A DNA stretch of 64,000 nt from Chthoniobacteraceae bacterium (GCA_947476255.1 CANJPY010000004.1:33330-97329), one strand, 5' to 3'; counted from the first letter of the stretch, positions 25,227 to 35,568 are shown. The notes: generated from the sequence alone by a model not told the origin. Numbers and translations: made by a program.

Positions 25227-27872
25227 ATGCACCCCTTCCGCAGAATCTTAAAAGAGCTTTTTTCTAGGACCGCCATCCTGATTGGGGCGGCATCGTCGCT
25301 TGCTCCCGCCGGAGTAGTCCCCCAAGCACCGATCTACGAAACACAGGTGCGGCCAATTCTAAAGACCCACTGCACTCATTGCCATGGGGAGGAAGAGAAA
25401 CCAGGCGGCGGAGTGGACCTTAGGCTGCGCCGTTTTTTGGATGCACAGACCAAAGACGGGGAACCCCTTCTTGTTCCAGGAAACCCAGCAGCCGGCGAAA
25501 TCATGCGCGTCATCCGCGAGGGCGAGATGCCCAAGAAAGGCAAAAAGCTCACAGCGGAAGAAGTCACAATTTTGGAAAACTGGATTCGCTCCGGGGCCAA
25601 AAGCAGCGAGATCGAACCCGACAAACTGCCCCCCGGGCCTTTCATTAACGAAGAAGACAGAAAATTTTGGGCGTACCAACCCGTGCGACCGCACCCAATC
25701 CCGGAGTTTCCAGATGCGAGAGCAACCAGTCCGATAGACGCTTTCGTGCGCGAAAAGCTCACGAAGCAGGGGCTCGACTTTGCACAAGAGGCAACGCGCC
25801 CGGAACTTTTGCGCCGGTTGTGCCTGGACCTCACCGGAATTCCGCCGACACCCGAAGAAATATCGGCGTTCGTGGCGGATCAGAAAGCCTCCGCGTATTC
25901 CGACCAAGTGGAACGTCTACTCGCTTCCAAAGCCTACGGCGAGCGTTGGGCCAGACACTGGCTCGATGTCGCGGGGTACGCCGACAGCAATGGATACGCG
26001 GACGCGGATTCGATGCGCCCGCACGCCTGGCGCTATCGTGACTACGTCATACGCGCCCTGAACGCCGACAAACCATGGGATCAATTTATTCAAGAACAAC
26101 TCGCTGGCGACGAACTCGCGGGTGTCTCGCATGGCAAACTGGGAGAGGCCATTCAGGATCCCGTAAAATTTGATGCGTTGGCGGCCACCGGTTTTTTACG
26201 CCAGGCTCCCGACGGCACTGGGGATGCCGTTGCAGATGCGAACCTTGCGAAAAATCAAAACATTGCCGACACCGTTCGCATTGTCTCCACGTCTCTGCTG
26301 GGCCTGACCGTCGCTTGTGCGCAATGCCATGACCATCGCTACGACCCCATCACCCAGATCGATTATTACCGGTTCCGGGCCATCTTTGATCCTGCGCTAA
26401 ACTGGCAAAAGTGGCGTCCTCCTGCGCAGCGTTTGGCCTCGCTTTATTCCCCGGAAGACCGGAGTAAAGCGGCCGAGATTGAAAAGCAGGCCGTTGAGAT
26501 AGACGCGGAAGCCAAGCGGATGGAACGGGCGTTTTTGGACGGCATTTTCGAAAAGAAGATTCTGGATATTCCAGAACCCGAAAGAGAAGCGTACCGCGAC
26601 GCGAGGTCTACAGAAAAGGCAAAACGCACCCCCGAGCAGGCGGCGTTGCTTAAGAAATACCCGTCCGCGCTCACCTTGTTCGGCCTCAACCTTTACGACC
26701 CAAAGGCCGACAAGCAGGTGCAGGAAAAACGCAGTGAGGCCACAAAACTCCGCGCCACCAAACCTAAAGAGGGCTTTCTCACCGTCGCCACCGAGGTCGC
26801 TGGAGAAACCCCGAAAAGTCAGCTGCATTACCGCGGTGACCATGAACAGTTAAAGGACGAAGTCACGCCAGGCGACCTCTCCGTGCTGCGAGGACCGGAG
26901 CTGACAAAACCGGAGGCAACTCTCACCACAAGCGGACGGCGTCTAGCCTACGCACGCTGGCTGACCTCGGGGAAACACCCTCTCGTGGCCCGTGTTTTGA
27001 TGAACCGCATCTGGATGCATCACTTTGGCCGCGGGATTGTGAATTCAGCCGGTGATTTTGGAAAACTGGGGGAATTGCCCACGCACCCGGAATTGCTGGA
27101 CTATCTGGCTGCGAAATTTGTGAGCTCAGGATGGAGCCTCAAAGCCATGCACAGGGAAATGGTCCTAAGCCAAACCTATCGGCAGTCCTCGCGTAGCGAC
27201 GCATCCGTGGCACAGGATCCCGACAACATCTGGTACGGTCGTTTCCGAATACGCCGACTCGATGCAGAAACAGTCAGGGATTCCATGTTGCACACCGCTG
27301 GCCTCTTGAATCCGGAGATGTTCGGTCCAGCGGTCGCAGCCGGGCGCACCCCCGAGGGGCGCATTGTCGCGGGTGTAGAAATGCTCAATGCAAACGGCGA
27401 TGTGGTGAATGTCGATACAACAGCCCCGGCGGTGCACCGGCGTTCCATCTACCTTCAAATGCGCAGGAAGATGCCAATGACAGTGCTGGACACCTTTGAC
27501 CTCCCCGTGATGGATCCCAATTGTGAAGGCCGCGCCTCCTCGACCGTCGCGCCCCAAGCATTGTTCCTGTTAAACGATGACTTTGTCGTCCAAAGCGGAC
27601 GCGCCCTGGCGAACCGAGTGCGCAAAGAAATACCCGGAGACGCCCGTGCGCAGGTGCGCCGCGCCTGGCTTCTGACTCAGGGCCGCAAACCAGCCGCCAC
27701 TGACGAGGACCGTTTTCTTGTTCTCCTATCGGAACAAACCGAACAACTCCGCGAGTATGCTGAAAAGCATCCTCCTGCAAAAGACTCCCCTGCCGCAGAT
27801 CCCCAGCTCGACGCATTTGGTTCTTTGTGCCAATCCCTTCTTTCGTCCAACCGTTTTCTCTACCTCGAATGA
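25227..27872 (+). CDS. Planctomycete-type cytochrome c / DUF1549 / DUF1553 protein
   Basis: An 881-aa exported protein. The start at MHPFRRILKE is chosen because it opens a signal-like hydrophobic segment; MNLLTIRT at 25170 is possible. The PSCyt1 domain has the haem motif C49-T-H-C-H. DUF1549 follows (RWARHWLDVAGYADSNGY, then DQFIQEQLAGDEL and CAQCHDHRYDPI with a further CxxCH). DUF1553 (ARVLMNRIWMHHFGRG, then SAGDFG and LLNDDFV) forms the C-terminal third. The family is abundant in PVC bacteria, is often next to DUF1501 genes and sulfatases as here, and has no established activity. Confidence 0.92.
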   Translation: MHPFRRILKELFSRTAILIGAASSLAPAGVVPQAPIYETQVRPILKTHCTHCHGEEEKPGGGVDLRLRRFLDAQTKDGEPLLVPGNPAAGEIMRVIREGEMPKKGKKLTAEEVTILENWIRSGAKSSEIEPDKLPPGPFINEEDRKFWAYQPVRPHPIPEFPDARATSPIDAFVREKLTKQGLDFAQEATRPELLRRLCLDLTGIPPTPEEISAFVADQKASAYSDQVERLLASKAYGERWARHWLDVAGYADSNGYADADSMRPHAWRYRDYVIRALNADKPWDQFIQEQLAGDELAGVSHGKLGEAIQDPVKFDALAATGFLRQAPDGTGDAVADANLAKNQNIADTVRIVSTSLLGLTVACAQCHDHRYDPITQIDYYRFRAIFDPALNWQKWRPPAQRLASLYSPEDRSKAAEIEKQAVEIDAEAKRMERAFLDGIFEKKILDIPEPEREAYRDARSTEKAKRTPEQAALLKKYPSALTLFGLNLYDPKADKQVQEKRSEATKLRATKPKEGFLTVATEVAGETPKSQLHYRGDHEQLKDEVTPGDLSVLRGPELTKPEATLTTSGRRLAYARWLTSGKHPLVARVLMNRIWMHHFGRGIVNSAGDFGKLGELPTHPELLDYLAAKFVSSGWSLKAMHREMVLSQTYRQSSRSDASVAQDPDNIWYGRFRIRRLDAETVRDSMLHTAGLLNPEMFGPAVAAGRTPEGRIVAGVEMLNANGDVVNVDTTAPAVHRRSIYLQMRRKMPMTVLDTFDLPVMDPNCEGRASSTVAPQALFLLNDDFVVQSGRALANRVRKEIPGDARAQVRRAWLLTQGRKPAATDEDRFLVLLSEQTEQLREYAEKHPPAKDSPAADPQLDAFGSLCQSLLSSNRFLYLE

Positions 27873-27894
27873 CCCGCGTGCGTCTTTTCATGTT

Positions 27895-29349
27895 ATGGCC
27901 ATGTCACACTCTCCAATGCTCTGCTCGCGTAGACATTTTTTGCACACCGGTAGTTTCGGTCTAAGCGGCCTGGCCCTTGCCTCTCTTTTGAGAGACGAGC
28001 GCTTGCTTGCCGCTCCCGTCAAGCCGCTGCTCGGCGCAGAAGGTTTCGATCTCAAACCCAAACTCGCCCCAACGCCGGGTAAAGCGAAGGCGATGATTTC
28101 GCTCTTCATGATGGGCGGCCCTTCCCAAATGGATTTGTTCGATCCCAAGCCCATGCTTTCCAAATACCACGGGGAGAAGTTTCCAGGAGAGGTCATCTAC
28201 GACAATGTGGCGGAGGCCTCCTCAAAGGTATTCGGCAGTCCGTGGAGTTTTGTAAAGTCCGGCAAGTGCGGCATGGAACTCAGCGAACTTCTGCCAGGTC
28301 TTCAACAAGTGGCAGATGAGATCACTCTCATCAGGTCGATGAAATCAGGCGTCAGCAACCACCTTCAAGGAATGTTAGCCATGCAAACCGGCAAAGGAAC
28401 TGTTGGCCGGCCTACAGTCGGCTCGTGGGTGGCTTATGCGCTCGGGAGTGAGACGCAAAACCTGCCAGCTTACGTTGTTCTCGCCCATCCATCGGGTCTG
28501 CCCACTTTCCAACACCAGCACTGGACCAACGGATGGCTACCTTCCGCCTATCAAGGAACGCTGGTCCGCGCCACCGAACCCTACATTTTAAATCTCGACC
28601 CGCCCGCCGCTCTTGCAGGCAGGGCTCAATCCCGGCAGATGGACTTATTGCGAGGCCTGAACGAAGGTCATGCGGCCGAACATCCCGGAGAACATGATCT
28701 CCAGGCGCGAATCGCCAGTTATGAACTCGCTGGCAGAATGCAGGTTGCAGCCAAAGAGGCGCTCGACATCTCGGGCGAGCCCAAACACATCCTCAGTCTG
28801 TACGGAGTCGACAATCCCACCACGGCTGATTACGGGCGGCGTTGCCTCATTGCAAGGCGTCTTATTGAAAGGGGCGTGCGCTACGTCCAGGTCCTCAACA
28901 GTCGACAAAGCTGGGACCATCACAGTTCGCTCCTCAAGTCGCTGCCCGAGCGCTGCGCTGAAAGCGACAGACCCAGCGCTGCGCTTGTCCTCGATCTCAA
29001 ACAACGTGGCCTTCTGGACACTACGATTGTGCATTGGGGTGGAGAAATGGGGCGCCTTCCCGTGCTCCAAAATGACGCCGGTCGCGAAAAGTGGGGGCGT
29101 GACCACAATACACACGGCTTCAGCCAATGGATTGCCGGGGGCGGTTTTAAAGCGGGCCTGGTCTTTGGCGAAACCGATGAATGGGGGCATCATGCCGTCA
29201 AAGACGTGGTCAATCACTACGACTGGCACGCAACGCTTTTGCATTGCTTCGGCTTTGACCACACCAAACTTGGATTTGTGCGTAATGCAACCAACCTCAC
29301 ACTCACTGACGCTCAAAACGCGCGAATTGTCAGGGAGCTTCTTGCTTAA
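27895..29349 (+). CDS. DUF1501 protein with Tat-like signal
   Basis: A 484-aa protein starting at MAMSHSPMLCSRRHFLHTG, 22 bases after the DUF1549/1553 stop. The RRHFL stretch followed by a hydrophobic segment looks like a twin-arginine or secretory signal. Conserved DUF1501 elements are SLFMMGGPSQMDLFDPKP, MKSGVSNHL, GRRCLIARRLIERGVRYVQV, HWGGEMGRLP and GRDHNTHGFSQWIAGGG. The fold is related to sulfatases and alkaline phosphatases. Pairing with the preceding gene is the rule in Planctomycetes and Verrucomicrobia. Confidence 0.9.
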   Translation: MAMSHSPMLCSRRHFLHTGSFGLSGLALASLLRDERLLAAPVKPLLGAEGFDLKPKLAPTPGKAKAMISLFMMGGPSQMDLFDPKPMLSKYHGEKFPGEVIYDNVAEASSKVFGSPWSFVKSGKCGMELSELLPGLQQVADEITLIRSMKSGVSNHLQGMLAMQTGKGTVGRPTVGSWVAYALGSETQNLPAYVVLAHPSGLPTFQHQHWTNGWLPSAYQGTLVRATEPYILNLDPPAALAGRAQSRQMDLLRGLNEGHAAEHPGEHDLQARIASYELAGRMQVAAKEALDISGEPKHILSLYGVDNPTTADYGRRCLIARRLIERGVRYVQVLNSRQSWDHHSSLLKSLPERCAESDRPSAALVLDLKQRGLLDTTIVHWGGEMGRLPVLQNDAGREKWGRDHNTHGFSQWIAGGGFKAGLVFGETDEWGHHAVKDVVNHYDWHATLLHCFGFDHTKLGFVRNATNLTLTDAQNARIVRELLA

Positions 29350-29499
29350 CTCCAGCCGAAGACCTGCGTCCAAGGGCGGGGCGCGGACGCCTCAGTCATC
29401 GCTGTGGCGGCTTACTCAAAGGCCTGTTCATCCTGAACAAGGTTTTTCCAGCGTATTTTGCGCTCCTAAGAAAAGCGTTCCTAGCTCACACTAGGGCCA

Positions 29500-30378
29500 A
29501 TGAATCTCATCGACGGGAAAGCCATTTCAAAAAAAATACTGCAAGAAACACGCGCCGAGGTCGAAGCCTTAAAAGCCAGGGGACACACGCCGGGACTCGC
29601 CGTTGTGCTGATCGGAGACGATCCAGCCTCACGTTCTTATGTTCGCTCCAAAGACCGCACCTGCAGCGAGCTAGGAATGTTCTCGCAAAAATTTGAAATG
29701 CCATCCTCCACCACCCAAGCGGAGCTTGTCGCGCTTGTGCAGCAACTCAACCAAGATTCACGGATTCATGGAATTTTAGTGCAGTCTCCGCCGCCGGCGC
29801 ACATCGATGAAGGGGCTGTGATTGAGGCGATCGATCCGCGCAAGGATGTCGACGGTTTTCATCCAGTCAACGTGGCCAAGGTGGCTTTGGGAGCGCCCGA
29901 TGCGTTTGTGCCGTGCACGCCCCTCGGTTGTCAGCGGTTGCTTTTGGAGGCGGGCATTCAAACAGCGGGAGCACACGCTGTCGTGCTGGGACGCTCCATG
30001 ATCGTAGGCAAGCCCATGGCCCTGCTGCTCATGCAAAAAGGACCGGGAGGTGACGCCACGGTCACCGTCGCGCACTCGCGCACTCGCGATCTTGCGGCCC
30101 TCTGCCGTTCAGCGGACATTCTCATCGCCGCCATCGGAAAGCCGGAATTCGTAACGGCCGACTTCGTGAAAGAAGGGGCCGTGGTCATTGACGTTGGCAT
30201 CAACCGTGTCCTTGATCCAAGCGCGCCCAATGGGAGCAAGCTTGTCGGAGACGTTGCCTTTGCAGCTGTCGCGCCCAAATGCAAGGCCATCACGCCTGTC
30301 CCAGGGGGAGTCGGCCCGATGACCATCGCAATGCTGATGGCCAACACAGTCCAGGCGTGCAAACGACTAACAGCCTGA
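29500..30378 (+). CDS. folD: Methylenetetrahydrofolate dehydrogenase/cyclohydrolase
   Basis: A 292-aa bifunctional FolD that converts 5,10-methylene-THF to 10-formyl-THF through the methenyl form, in the cytosol. Landmarks are [72 protein letters not shown] and [18 protein letters not shown]. The YVxxK lysine (YVRSK) is present. The length is typical. It is monocistronic and converges with the dehydrogenase-like gene at 30482. Confidence 0.95.
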   Translation: MNLIDGKAISKKILQETRAEVEALKARGHTPGLAVVLIGDDPASRSYVRSKDRTCSELGMFSQKFEMPSSTTQAELVALVQQLNQDSRIHGILVQSPPPAHIDEGAVIEAIDPRKDVDGFHPVNVAKVALGAPDAFVPCTPLGCQRLLLEAGIQTAGAHAVVLGRSMIVGKPMALLLMQKGPGGDATVTVAHSRTRDLAALCRSADILIAAIGKPEFVTADFVKEGAVVIDVGINRVLDPSAPNGSKLVGDVAFAAVAPKCKAITPVPGGVGPMTIAMLMANTVQACKRLTA

Positions 30379-30424
30379 GCGTAAGCGAGCCAGCCTGGCG
30401 GCCCGAGGCAAAGCCGCAGGAAGA

Positions 30425-30452
30425 AATGAACGCAGAGCTAGCCGCGTTCATT
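30425..30452. terminator. Hairpin between convergent genes
   Basis: A perfect 9-bp inverted repeat, AATGAACGC ... GCGTTCATT, with a 10-base loop sits between the convergent folD and dehydrogenase-like genes. There is no clear T run on either side, so it may be a weak bidirectional terminator or only an RNA hairpin. Confidence 0.4.
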
Positions 30453-30481
30453 CTCTCCCGGGCGCTGGAGCTACACAGCGC

Positions 30482-32038
30482 TTATTTCGCGGGAATCTCG
30501 TTCAACGTATAGTAGGCCACCGGATGCAATACGGGAGCTCCCTTGGCCGAACGCACGCCATCCAAGTGAAGTTCGTGAATGTGTCCCTTGGTGAGAACAT
30601 CGAACTTCAGGCGTACAGATTTGCCGTCCTTCGCCACATCAATTTTTTCGATTTTGGGCAATACATCATCCACCTCGGGGCTTCCGTATTTCTCCTGGTA
30701 AATATAAGTAAACTCACGCGCCGTATAACTCGCCGGATTTGACGCAGTCACGGGATCAACCGCCTCGGTGAACGTCAGCTCAAAACCGTCGGCCTTCGCT
30801 CGCATCTCGTGCACTTCAAACGGCACTTTGCCGGTCCAGTCCACGCGCTCAAACGCAAAGGGCTGCCCTCCCTTGGCGCCCCACCCGCGGTCTGAACCAC
30901 CCACGAAGAACTTGCCATCCGCACCCATTCGGGCGCCAATGGGTCCGGAACGCAGTCCCTTTAAAAAAGGAAACACCGCACCCTGTTTGACGCCATTCAC
31001 AGTCTCCAGAAAAACGCGGGAAATATTGGAGTGGCTCTGGTCGGGAATAAAAATCTGTTTTGCAAACGGACCGAATTTCCCCGCGCTCAAATCACACACA
31101 ACAGCCGTCGAAGAATTTCCAATTTTCCCGGGGCCGTACACCATATAAATCGCGGGAGGGACAAGCTCTTTGACTCGCTCGCGCTCAATAACCATCCGGC
31201 TCTTGTCGTTCGGATCCACGGGGCGCGGTCCCATGTTGGGAGCAAGACTGTACCAAGCATTGCCGCCGGGATGCCCTTGGAAACTGCCTGGGACGAGATG
31301 CTGGAGAGTGCAGGCTCCATGCCAAGGCCCCTGATTGTCAGTGTAATAGACTTCGCCATCCGCATCAAAACCGATGCCGCCGGGAGAGCGCAAGCCACTA
31401 CAGGTTGGAACCATCGTTCCATCGGGCTTCACGCGCATGGCCCAACCGCGGAAAGGTGTCTTGCTTGAAAAAGACCCCGTCAAGCAGGCCACAACCCAAA
31501 GGTCTCCGTTTTTGTCGAACCGTGAGCCGAAGGAATACTCATGATAGTCGCCGCTGACGCCCCATTTGTCGCACACGGTTTCAAAACGGGTCGCTTTTCC
31601 GGCGCCGGTTTCATCCTTCATCCGAAGGACTTCGTACCGGTTCGTCACATAAAGCCAGCCGTCCTTGTAGGCGAGTCCAAGAATTTCATGCTGCCCCTCG
31701 GCGAAGCGTTGATAAGAAATACTGTCCTTGGCAGGCGCGGCAGGGTCTGCCTCGAACTTCAGCGTCTGGGCGTTCCAGACGCCGGGAGTCGTCGCGTTCT
31801 GAGCATTCGAAGCGATCCACACTTCCCCGCGGCGGGTCCCGAGAGCCACACGGCCATCGGGAAGAAACTCAACAGAACCCACTTCCATTGCAGCTCCTGC
31901 AGGCGTGGGAAAGGTCGTTATTTTGTAATACTCCGCTTCGGTCGGATCCGGAGACTCAGCGCGAGCGGGAGTAAAAAGTCCGGTCTGAGTGGACAAGCTG
32001 CCAAGAAGAAAAGAAAGGAAAAGGCGTTGCGCTTTCAT
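30482..32038 (-). CDS. Exported sugar-dehydrogenase-like (NHL/GSDH) beta-propeller protein
   Basis: A 518-aa protein with a signal peptide (MKAQRLFLSFLLGSLSTQTG). The propeller resembles the glucose/sorbosone dehydrogenase-like proteins of PVC bacteria: EVGSVEFLPDGRVALGTRRG, EILGLAYKDGWLYVTNRYEV, LRSPGGIGFDADGEVYYTDN and FVGGSDRGWGAKGGQPFAFE. The C-terminal 100 residues form a beta-sandwich (YEKYGSPEVDD region). No CxxCH haem motif is present. It lies 24 bases downstream of the cupredoxin/PA14 gene, and the two probably act together outside the cytoplasm. Confidence 0.75.
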   Translation of the reverse strand: MKAQRLFLSFLLGSLSTQTGLFTPARAESPDPTEAEYYKITTFPTPAGAAMEVGSVEFLPDGRVALGTRRGEVWIASNAQNATTPGVWNAQTLKFEADPAAPAKDSISYQRFAEGQHEILGLAYKDGWLYVTNRYEVLRMKDETGAGKATRFETVCDKWGVSGDYHEYSFGSRFDKNGDLWVVACLTGSFSSKTPFRGWAMRVKPDGTMVPTCSGLRSPGGIGFDADGEVYYTDNQGPWHGACTLQHLVPGSFQGHPGGNAWYSLAPNMGPRPVDPNDKSRMVIERERVKELVPPAIYMVYGPGKIGNSSTAVVCDLSAGKFGPFAKQIFIPDQSHSNISRVFLETVNGVKQGAVFPFLKGLRSGPIGARMGADGKFFVGGSDRGWGAKGGQPFAFERVDWTGKVPFEVHEMRAKADGFELTFTEAVDPVTASNPASYTAREFTYIYQEKYGSPEVDDVLPKIEKIDVAKDGKSVRLKFDVLTKGHIHELHLDGVRSAKGAPVLHPVAYYTLNEIPAK

Positions 32039-32062
32039 GGTAAGTGAAAAGTGGGGGGCGAA

Positions 32063-33706
32063 TTACTGGGCAATGGATGCGGCATTGGCGGGATGTAATT
32101 CCGGCCAGGCGTACGTGATTTGAATTTGTTTGCGCGCGGGCACGAGCAGTTTGTCTCCCACAGCGGTTGCCCCTTCGGCTTGAATCAGCAACTGGTTGGA
32201 GTAGCTGGTTCCAACCAAGGAAAGCTTCTCCCCCTGCACTGCAAAGCCTTTGCCAGAGGCGTTCAGTTTGCCTTTTTGGGACAACAGAAGATACGCTTGG
32301 GCTGGAATGTTGCCCTTGAGGGTCAGCGTTCTCACGAGGGTTCCGCCGCTCTTGAAATCGCCCTTGGCCTCGAGGCGGTCGTCCACCTCTACTCCTTTCC
32401 ACGTGTAATGGAAGGTGGGGAGTCCTTTGGCGTCCAAGTCATAACCCTTCCACACATAACCTTCGAGGGGTTGGTCCGGCACAAACGACGGCCATGCGGC
32501 CTCGGGTGCATCCAGCACCGCCAGCGGAGGCGTGAGTTCCGCGGGTCGCACCACGTCAAACCCCGCAGGAGCCTGATGTCCACCCCCACGATTTTTCCAG
32601 TGCCGCGCCGCATCCATAAACGCCCCCCGCCAAGCCAACGCGACGTTCATCGTCTCGGCGCTCCACGCGAAATTAAACCCTCCAGGCAAGCCCACGCCGA
32701 TGCTGCGATTGCCAGCGCCCGCGATAAAATTACGATAAATCACCGGCGCTTCTTTCGGTTCCAGAGGCATGCCCACGAACTCGTTGACTTTCTGCACGAC
32801 CCCTTTTTTCCAGTTCGGCGGCGTCCATTTGGAAAGCGCCGTAGTGTCAAATTTTTCACCTCTCCATCCGACGTAAAGTTCGGCCTCTCCCGTGGACTGG
32901 AAGTACTCTACGCGCACGGGATACATGCCTTTTTTGAACCTCTTTTTGCCCTCTTTGATCGTCGAAGGATGCATGCCGTCGTCGTTCAAGATCCGCTCCT
33001 CGCCCACGATCACTCGGCAGCCATCATCGCTGGCTGCATAGAAAACATAGTCACCATCCGCCGGGATTTGTAGTTTGCCAGTGAAGACCAACCCGTATTG
33101 GTTCTTATAGTCGTCGAAATTGAGTTGCACGAGATTGTCCGGCACATCCCCAGTGCGGTGCGGAGTGAGCTTTGAAAAATCAGGAAGCTGTTTCCATTCA
33201 CCATGATAGAGGGCAAACTTAAGTTCTTCTAGTTTCGGCCCTTCTCCCAGAATACGGAGCACACCTTGCATCGTGGCGGCATGGCCGGGAAAGCTGCAGA
33301 CGTAAGGGTAGTTGCCGGGCGTGGTGGGCGCCGTAAACTCCAAAACCTGTTTTTCATGAGGATTCAGCAGGCGCGATTTCAGCCACACCTTGGGATCCTC
33401 GGGCAGGAAGTTGTTTTTCATCGCCTGCTCTGGCGTTTCGAGCATCTTCATCACCAGTTGGACGACGTCCGTCCCAGGGTTACAGAACACCACGTTGTGA
33501 GGCATGTCATCGGGGTTTTCGAACGTCATCCTCACTTTCGCACCCGGACTGACAACGATATCGTTCAGGTCGAACTTCATCTGTGCAGTGAGTGTCTTGA
33601 GGGTAATCTCAATGGGGTCCTGTCCTTGCGCGGTCGCGGGAACGACAATCGCACTGGCCGCGGCGGCTAAAAAAACCGAAAACAAAAGAGGGCGGAGGGA
33701 GTTCAT
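32063..33706 (-). CDS. Exported cupredoxin-PA14 protein
   Basis: A 547-aa protein starting at MNSLRPLLFSVFL, a signal peptide. Residues 30-155 form an azurin/auracyanin-like cupredoxin with a complete type 1 copper set: H70 (DMPHNVVF), then C137, H142 and M146 in YVCSFPGHAATMQ. A PA14-like domain follows (GLVFTGKLQIPADGDYVFYA, then DDGCRVIVGEERILNDDG and RVEYFQSTGEAELYVGW) at about 185-290. The last 250 residues are an uncharacterised beta-rich region. It could pass electrons to or from the sugar-dehydrogenase-like protein encoded downstream; this is an inference. Confidence 0.82.
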   Translation of the reverse strand: MNSLRPLLFSVFLAAAASAIVVPATAQGQDPIEITLKTLTAQMKFDLNDIVVSPGAKVRMTFENPDDMPHNVVFCNPGTDVVQLVMKMLETPEQAMKNNFLPEDPKVWLKSRLLNPHEKQVLEFTAPTTPGNYPYVCSFPGHAATMQGVLRILGEGPKLEELKFALYHGEWKQLPDFSKLTPHRTGDVPDNLVQLNFDDYKNQYGLVFTGKLQIPADGDYVFYAASDDGCRVIVGEERILNDDGMHPSTIKEGKKRFKKGMYPVRVEYFQSTGEAELYVGWRGEKFDTTALSKWTPPNWKKGVVQKVNEFVGMPLEPKEAPVIYRNFIAGAGNRSIGVGLPGGFNFAWSAETMNVALAWRGAFMDAARHWKNRGGGHQAPAGFDVVRPAELTPPLAVLDAPEAAWPSFVPDQPLEGYVWKGYDLDAKGLPTFHYTWKGVEVDDRLEAKGDFKSGGTLVRTLTLKGNIPAQAYLLLSQKGKLNASGKGFAVQGEKLSLVGTSYSNQLLIQAEGATAVGDKLLVPARKQIQITYAWPELHPANAASIAQ

Positions 33707-33952
33707 TTGGGAAAAGGCGAATCTTATACCCGTAGACAACCCCAGAGGCAGAGGATTCTACGTGTTTTTTTTCCTCAATCTTTCGACCGTGCTTCTCACA
33801 CAGCTAGATCTTAGTTTTCAGAAGGTGAATTCATGCTCGAAGCGCCAAAGCCTGACTGGCTCCAACCCAAACCCTCGAAGAACCTGTGGTTTTAGCTCCA
33901 TCTCTCCTTGATTCATAGCAAAGATGGGAGAGTTTTGACGGCACCCATACCC

Positions 33953-34759
33953 ATGAATTACTCGAATCTCTTTGTCTTGGGACTTCTTTTACTCACGGCC
34001 AACCTCTCCATGGGGGCGCTTTTTTCGCCATCCCATGTAGGCCGTACGTCCACAGACCGCCTTGTCCTCTTATGGAGAATCCTGTTCTTGGCCGCCATCC
34101 AAATCGGTGCGTGGGCGATCGTCCTTCATCAAGGGGGGGCCGCGCCCTCCCTCTTGCTTGCCTTTTCGCGGGCAACCGCCTGCTTCGCTTTGGTGGGCGG
34201 ATCTGGAGGCGGGCTTGCCGCTCCGTGGGGAGAGATCGCACCCTTCATCGCGCTCAACAGCCCACTCTATATTCTTCTCTCACTCCTGTCTTTAACCCGC
34301 GGTAACGCAAGCACTCCCGAAGCTCCACTTGGAACAACTGCGCCGCCGCCACAGAGCTCTTTGCCTCCCGAAAAAGCAGGGACTGCCCAGCCCATGGCGG
34401 CCAAGGTCACACCTGCAACTGGTGCACCACCCGTGGCTGAAAAAGAGAGTCCAAAAGCGATCCCCCTCCCCAAGCTGGCAGTGACGCTCACTTCCCCTGT
34501 CTCCTCAAATGCGGCTTCCTCCCAGAATGCGGAGACAACCGGCCAAAAGACTCCTGCCAGCTCAGTAAAAAGTGCGAGTGTTGCGCCTACCAACACGACA
34601 TCCTCGCCAGAACCAGATTTTAAACCCGGAGGCTTCCGCGCCACCATTCCGAAAGCGACACCCTTCAATGCACAACTTTCTCCCGAGGAAGAACTCGCGG
34701 AACAGATGAAGCCCGTCGGCCCCACACCGCCACCGATCCGCTTTGAATGGAAGAACTAG
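33953..34759 (+). CDS. Membrane protein of unknown function with Pro/Ser/Thr-rich tail
   Basis: A 268-aa protein starting at MNYSNLFVLGLLLL. An upstream in-frame ATG exists but gives a polar leader. Four hydrophobic helices fill the first 120 residues (LFVLGLLLLTANLSMGALF, then LLWRILFLAAIQIGAWAIVL and two more). They are followed by about 140 residues of low-complexity Pro/Ala/Thr/Ser sequence. No family is recognised. It is a single gene convergent with ymdB. Confidence 0.6.
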   Translation: MNYSNLFVLGLLLLTANLSMGALFSPSHVGRTSTDRLVLLWRILFLAAIQIGAWAIVLHQGGAAPSLLLAFSRATACFALVGGSGGGLAAPWGEIAPFIALNSPLYILLSLLSLTRGNASTPEAPLGTTAPPPQSSLPPEKAGTAQPMAAKVTPATGAPPVAEKESPKAIPLPKLAVTLTSPVSSNAASSQNAETTGQKTPASSVKSASVAPTNTTSSPEPDFKPGGFRATIPKATPFNAQLSPEEELAEQMKPVGPTPPPIRFEWKN

Positions 34760-34770
34760 CCCCGTTCTGC

Positions 34771-35568
34771 CTACTCCTTACCACTCTCCACCCGATGCGC
34801 CACTCGCTCGATATGCAGTGCGCGCCCCGTTGTCTCATCGATGTCGATAATCGCACCACACAGAACAACAGGCCCGCGCGCGACAGGATAACTGACCGGC
34901 TGGCTGGTTAAAAAACGTTTCAAAATCGCATCAATGTCGCGGCCGAGAATACTCTCTGAGGGACCGCACATTCCCGCGTCACAGAGAAAAGCGGTGCCGC
35001 CTGGAAATATTTGTTCGTCGGCAGTTTGCGTATGAGTATGAGTGCCGACAACCGCCGACACTTTACCGTCGAGAAAACGGCCCATCGCAATCTTTTCGCT
35101 CGTGGTCTCCGCATGGACATCGACGAATATCACGTGCGTTTCCTCCCGCATCCGCTCCACCTCGGCCTGAATGATACGAAACGGATTTTCGAGGGGCGGT
35201 TGCATAAATGTGCGGCCCTGAATATTGATCACTCCAACTTTGCCCTTGGCAGTCTCCAAAACAATCGACCCGTGGCCAACGATACCCTCGGGATAATTTA
35301 ACGGGCGAAGCAAGCGTGGCTCGGTGGGTAAATACGGAAGGATATCCTTCTGATCCCAAATATGATCCCCTGATGTAATCACGGCCACGCCAGCGCGCAG
35401 AAGGTCGACGCTAATTTTTGGACTAATCCCCCGCCCGCCCGCAGAGTTCTCTCCATTGGCGACAATAAAGTCCACGCCTCGCTCCTGTTTGAACCAAGGA
35501 ATGGAGTCAATAACCCCCTTGCGACCGGGTTCACCAACAATGTCACCGAGAAAAAGCAGCCTGAGCAT
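34771..35568 (-). CDS. ymdB: YmdB-family metallophosphoesterase
   Basis: A 265-aa calcineurin-like phosphoesterase of the TIGR00282/YmdB family, cyclic-nucleotide phosphodiesterases in the forms studied. Metal-binding motifs are intact: LFLGDIVGEPGR at the N-terminus, VANGENSAGGRG, ITSGDHIWDQKD, VDVHAETTSEKIAMG and VGTHTHTQTADEQ, then FLCDAGMCGP. The length is typical. Confidence 0.9.
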   Translation of the reverse strand: MLRLLFLGDIVGEPGRKGVIDSIPWFKQERGVDFIVANGENSAGGRGISPKISVDLLRAGVAVITSGDHIWDQKDILPYLPTEPRLLRPLNYPEGIVGHGSIVLETAKGKVGVINIQGRTFMQPPLENPFRIIQAEVERMREETHVIFVDVHAETTSEKIAMGRFLDGKVSAVVGTHTHTQTADEQIFPGGTAFLCDAGMCGPSESILGRDIDAILKRFLTSQPVSYPVARGPVVLCGAIIDIDETTGRALHIERVAHRVESGKE

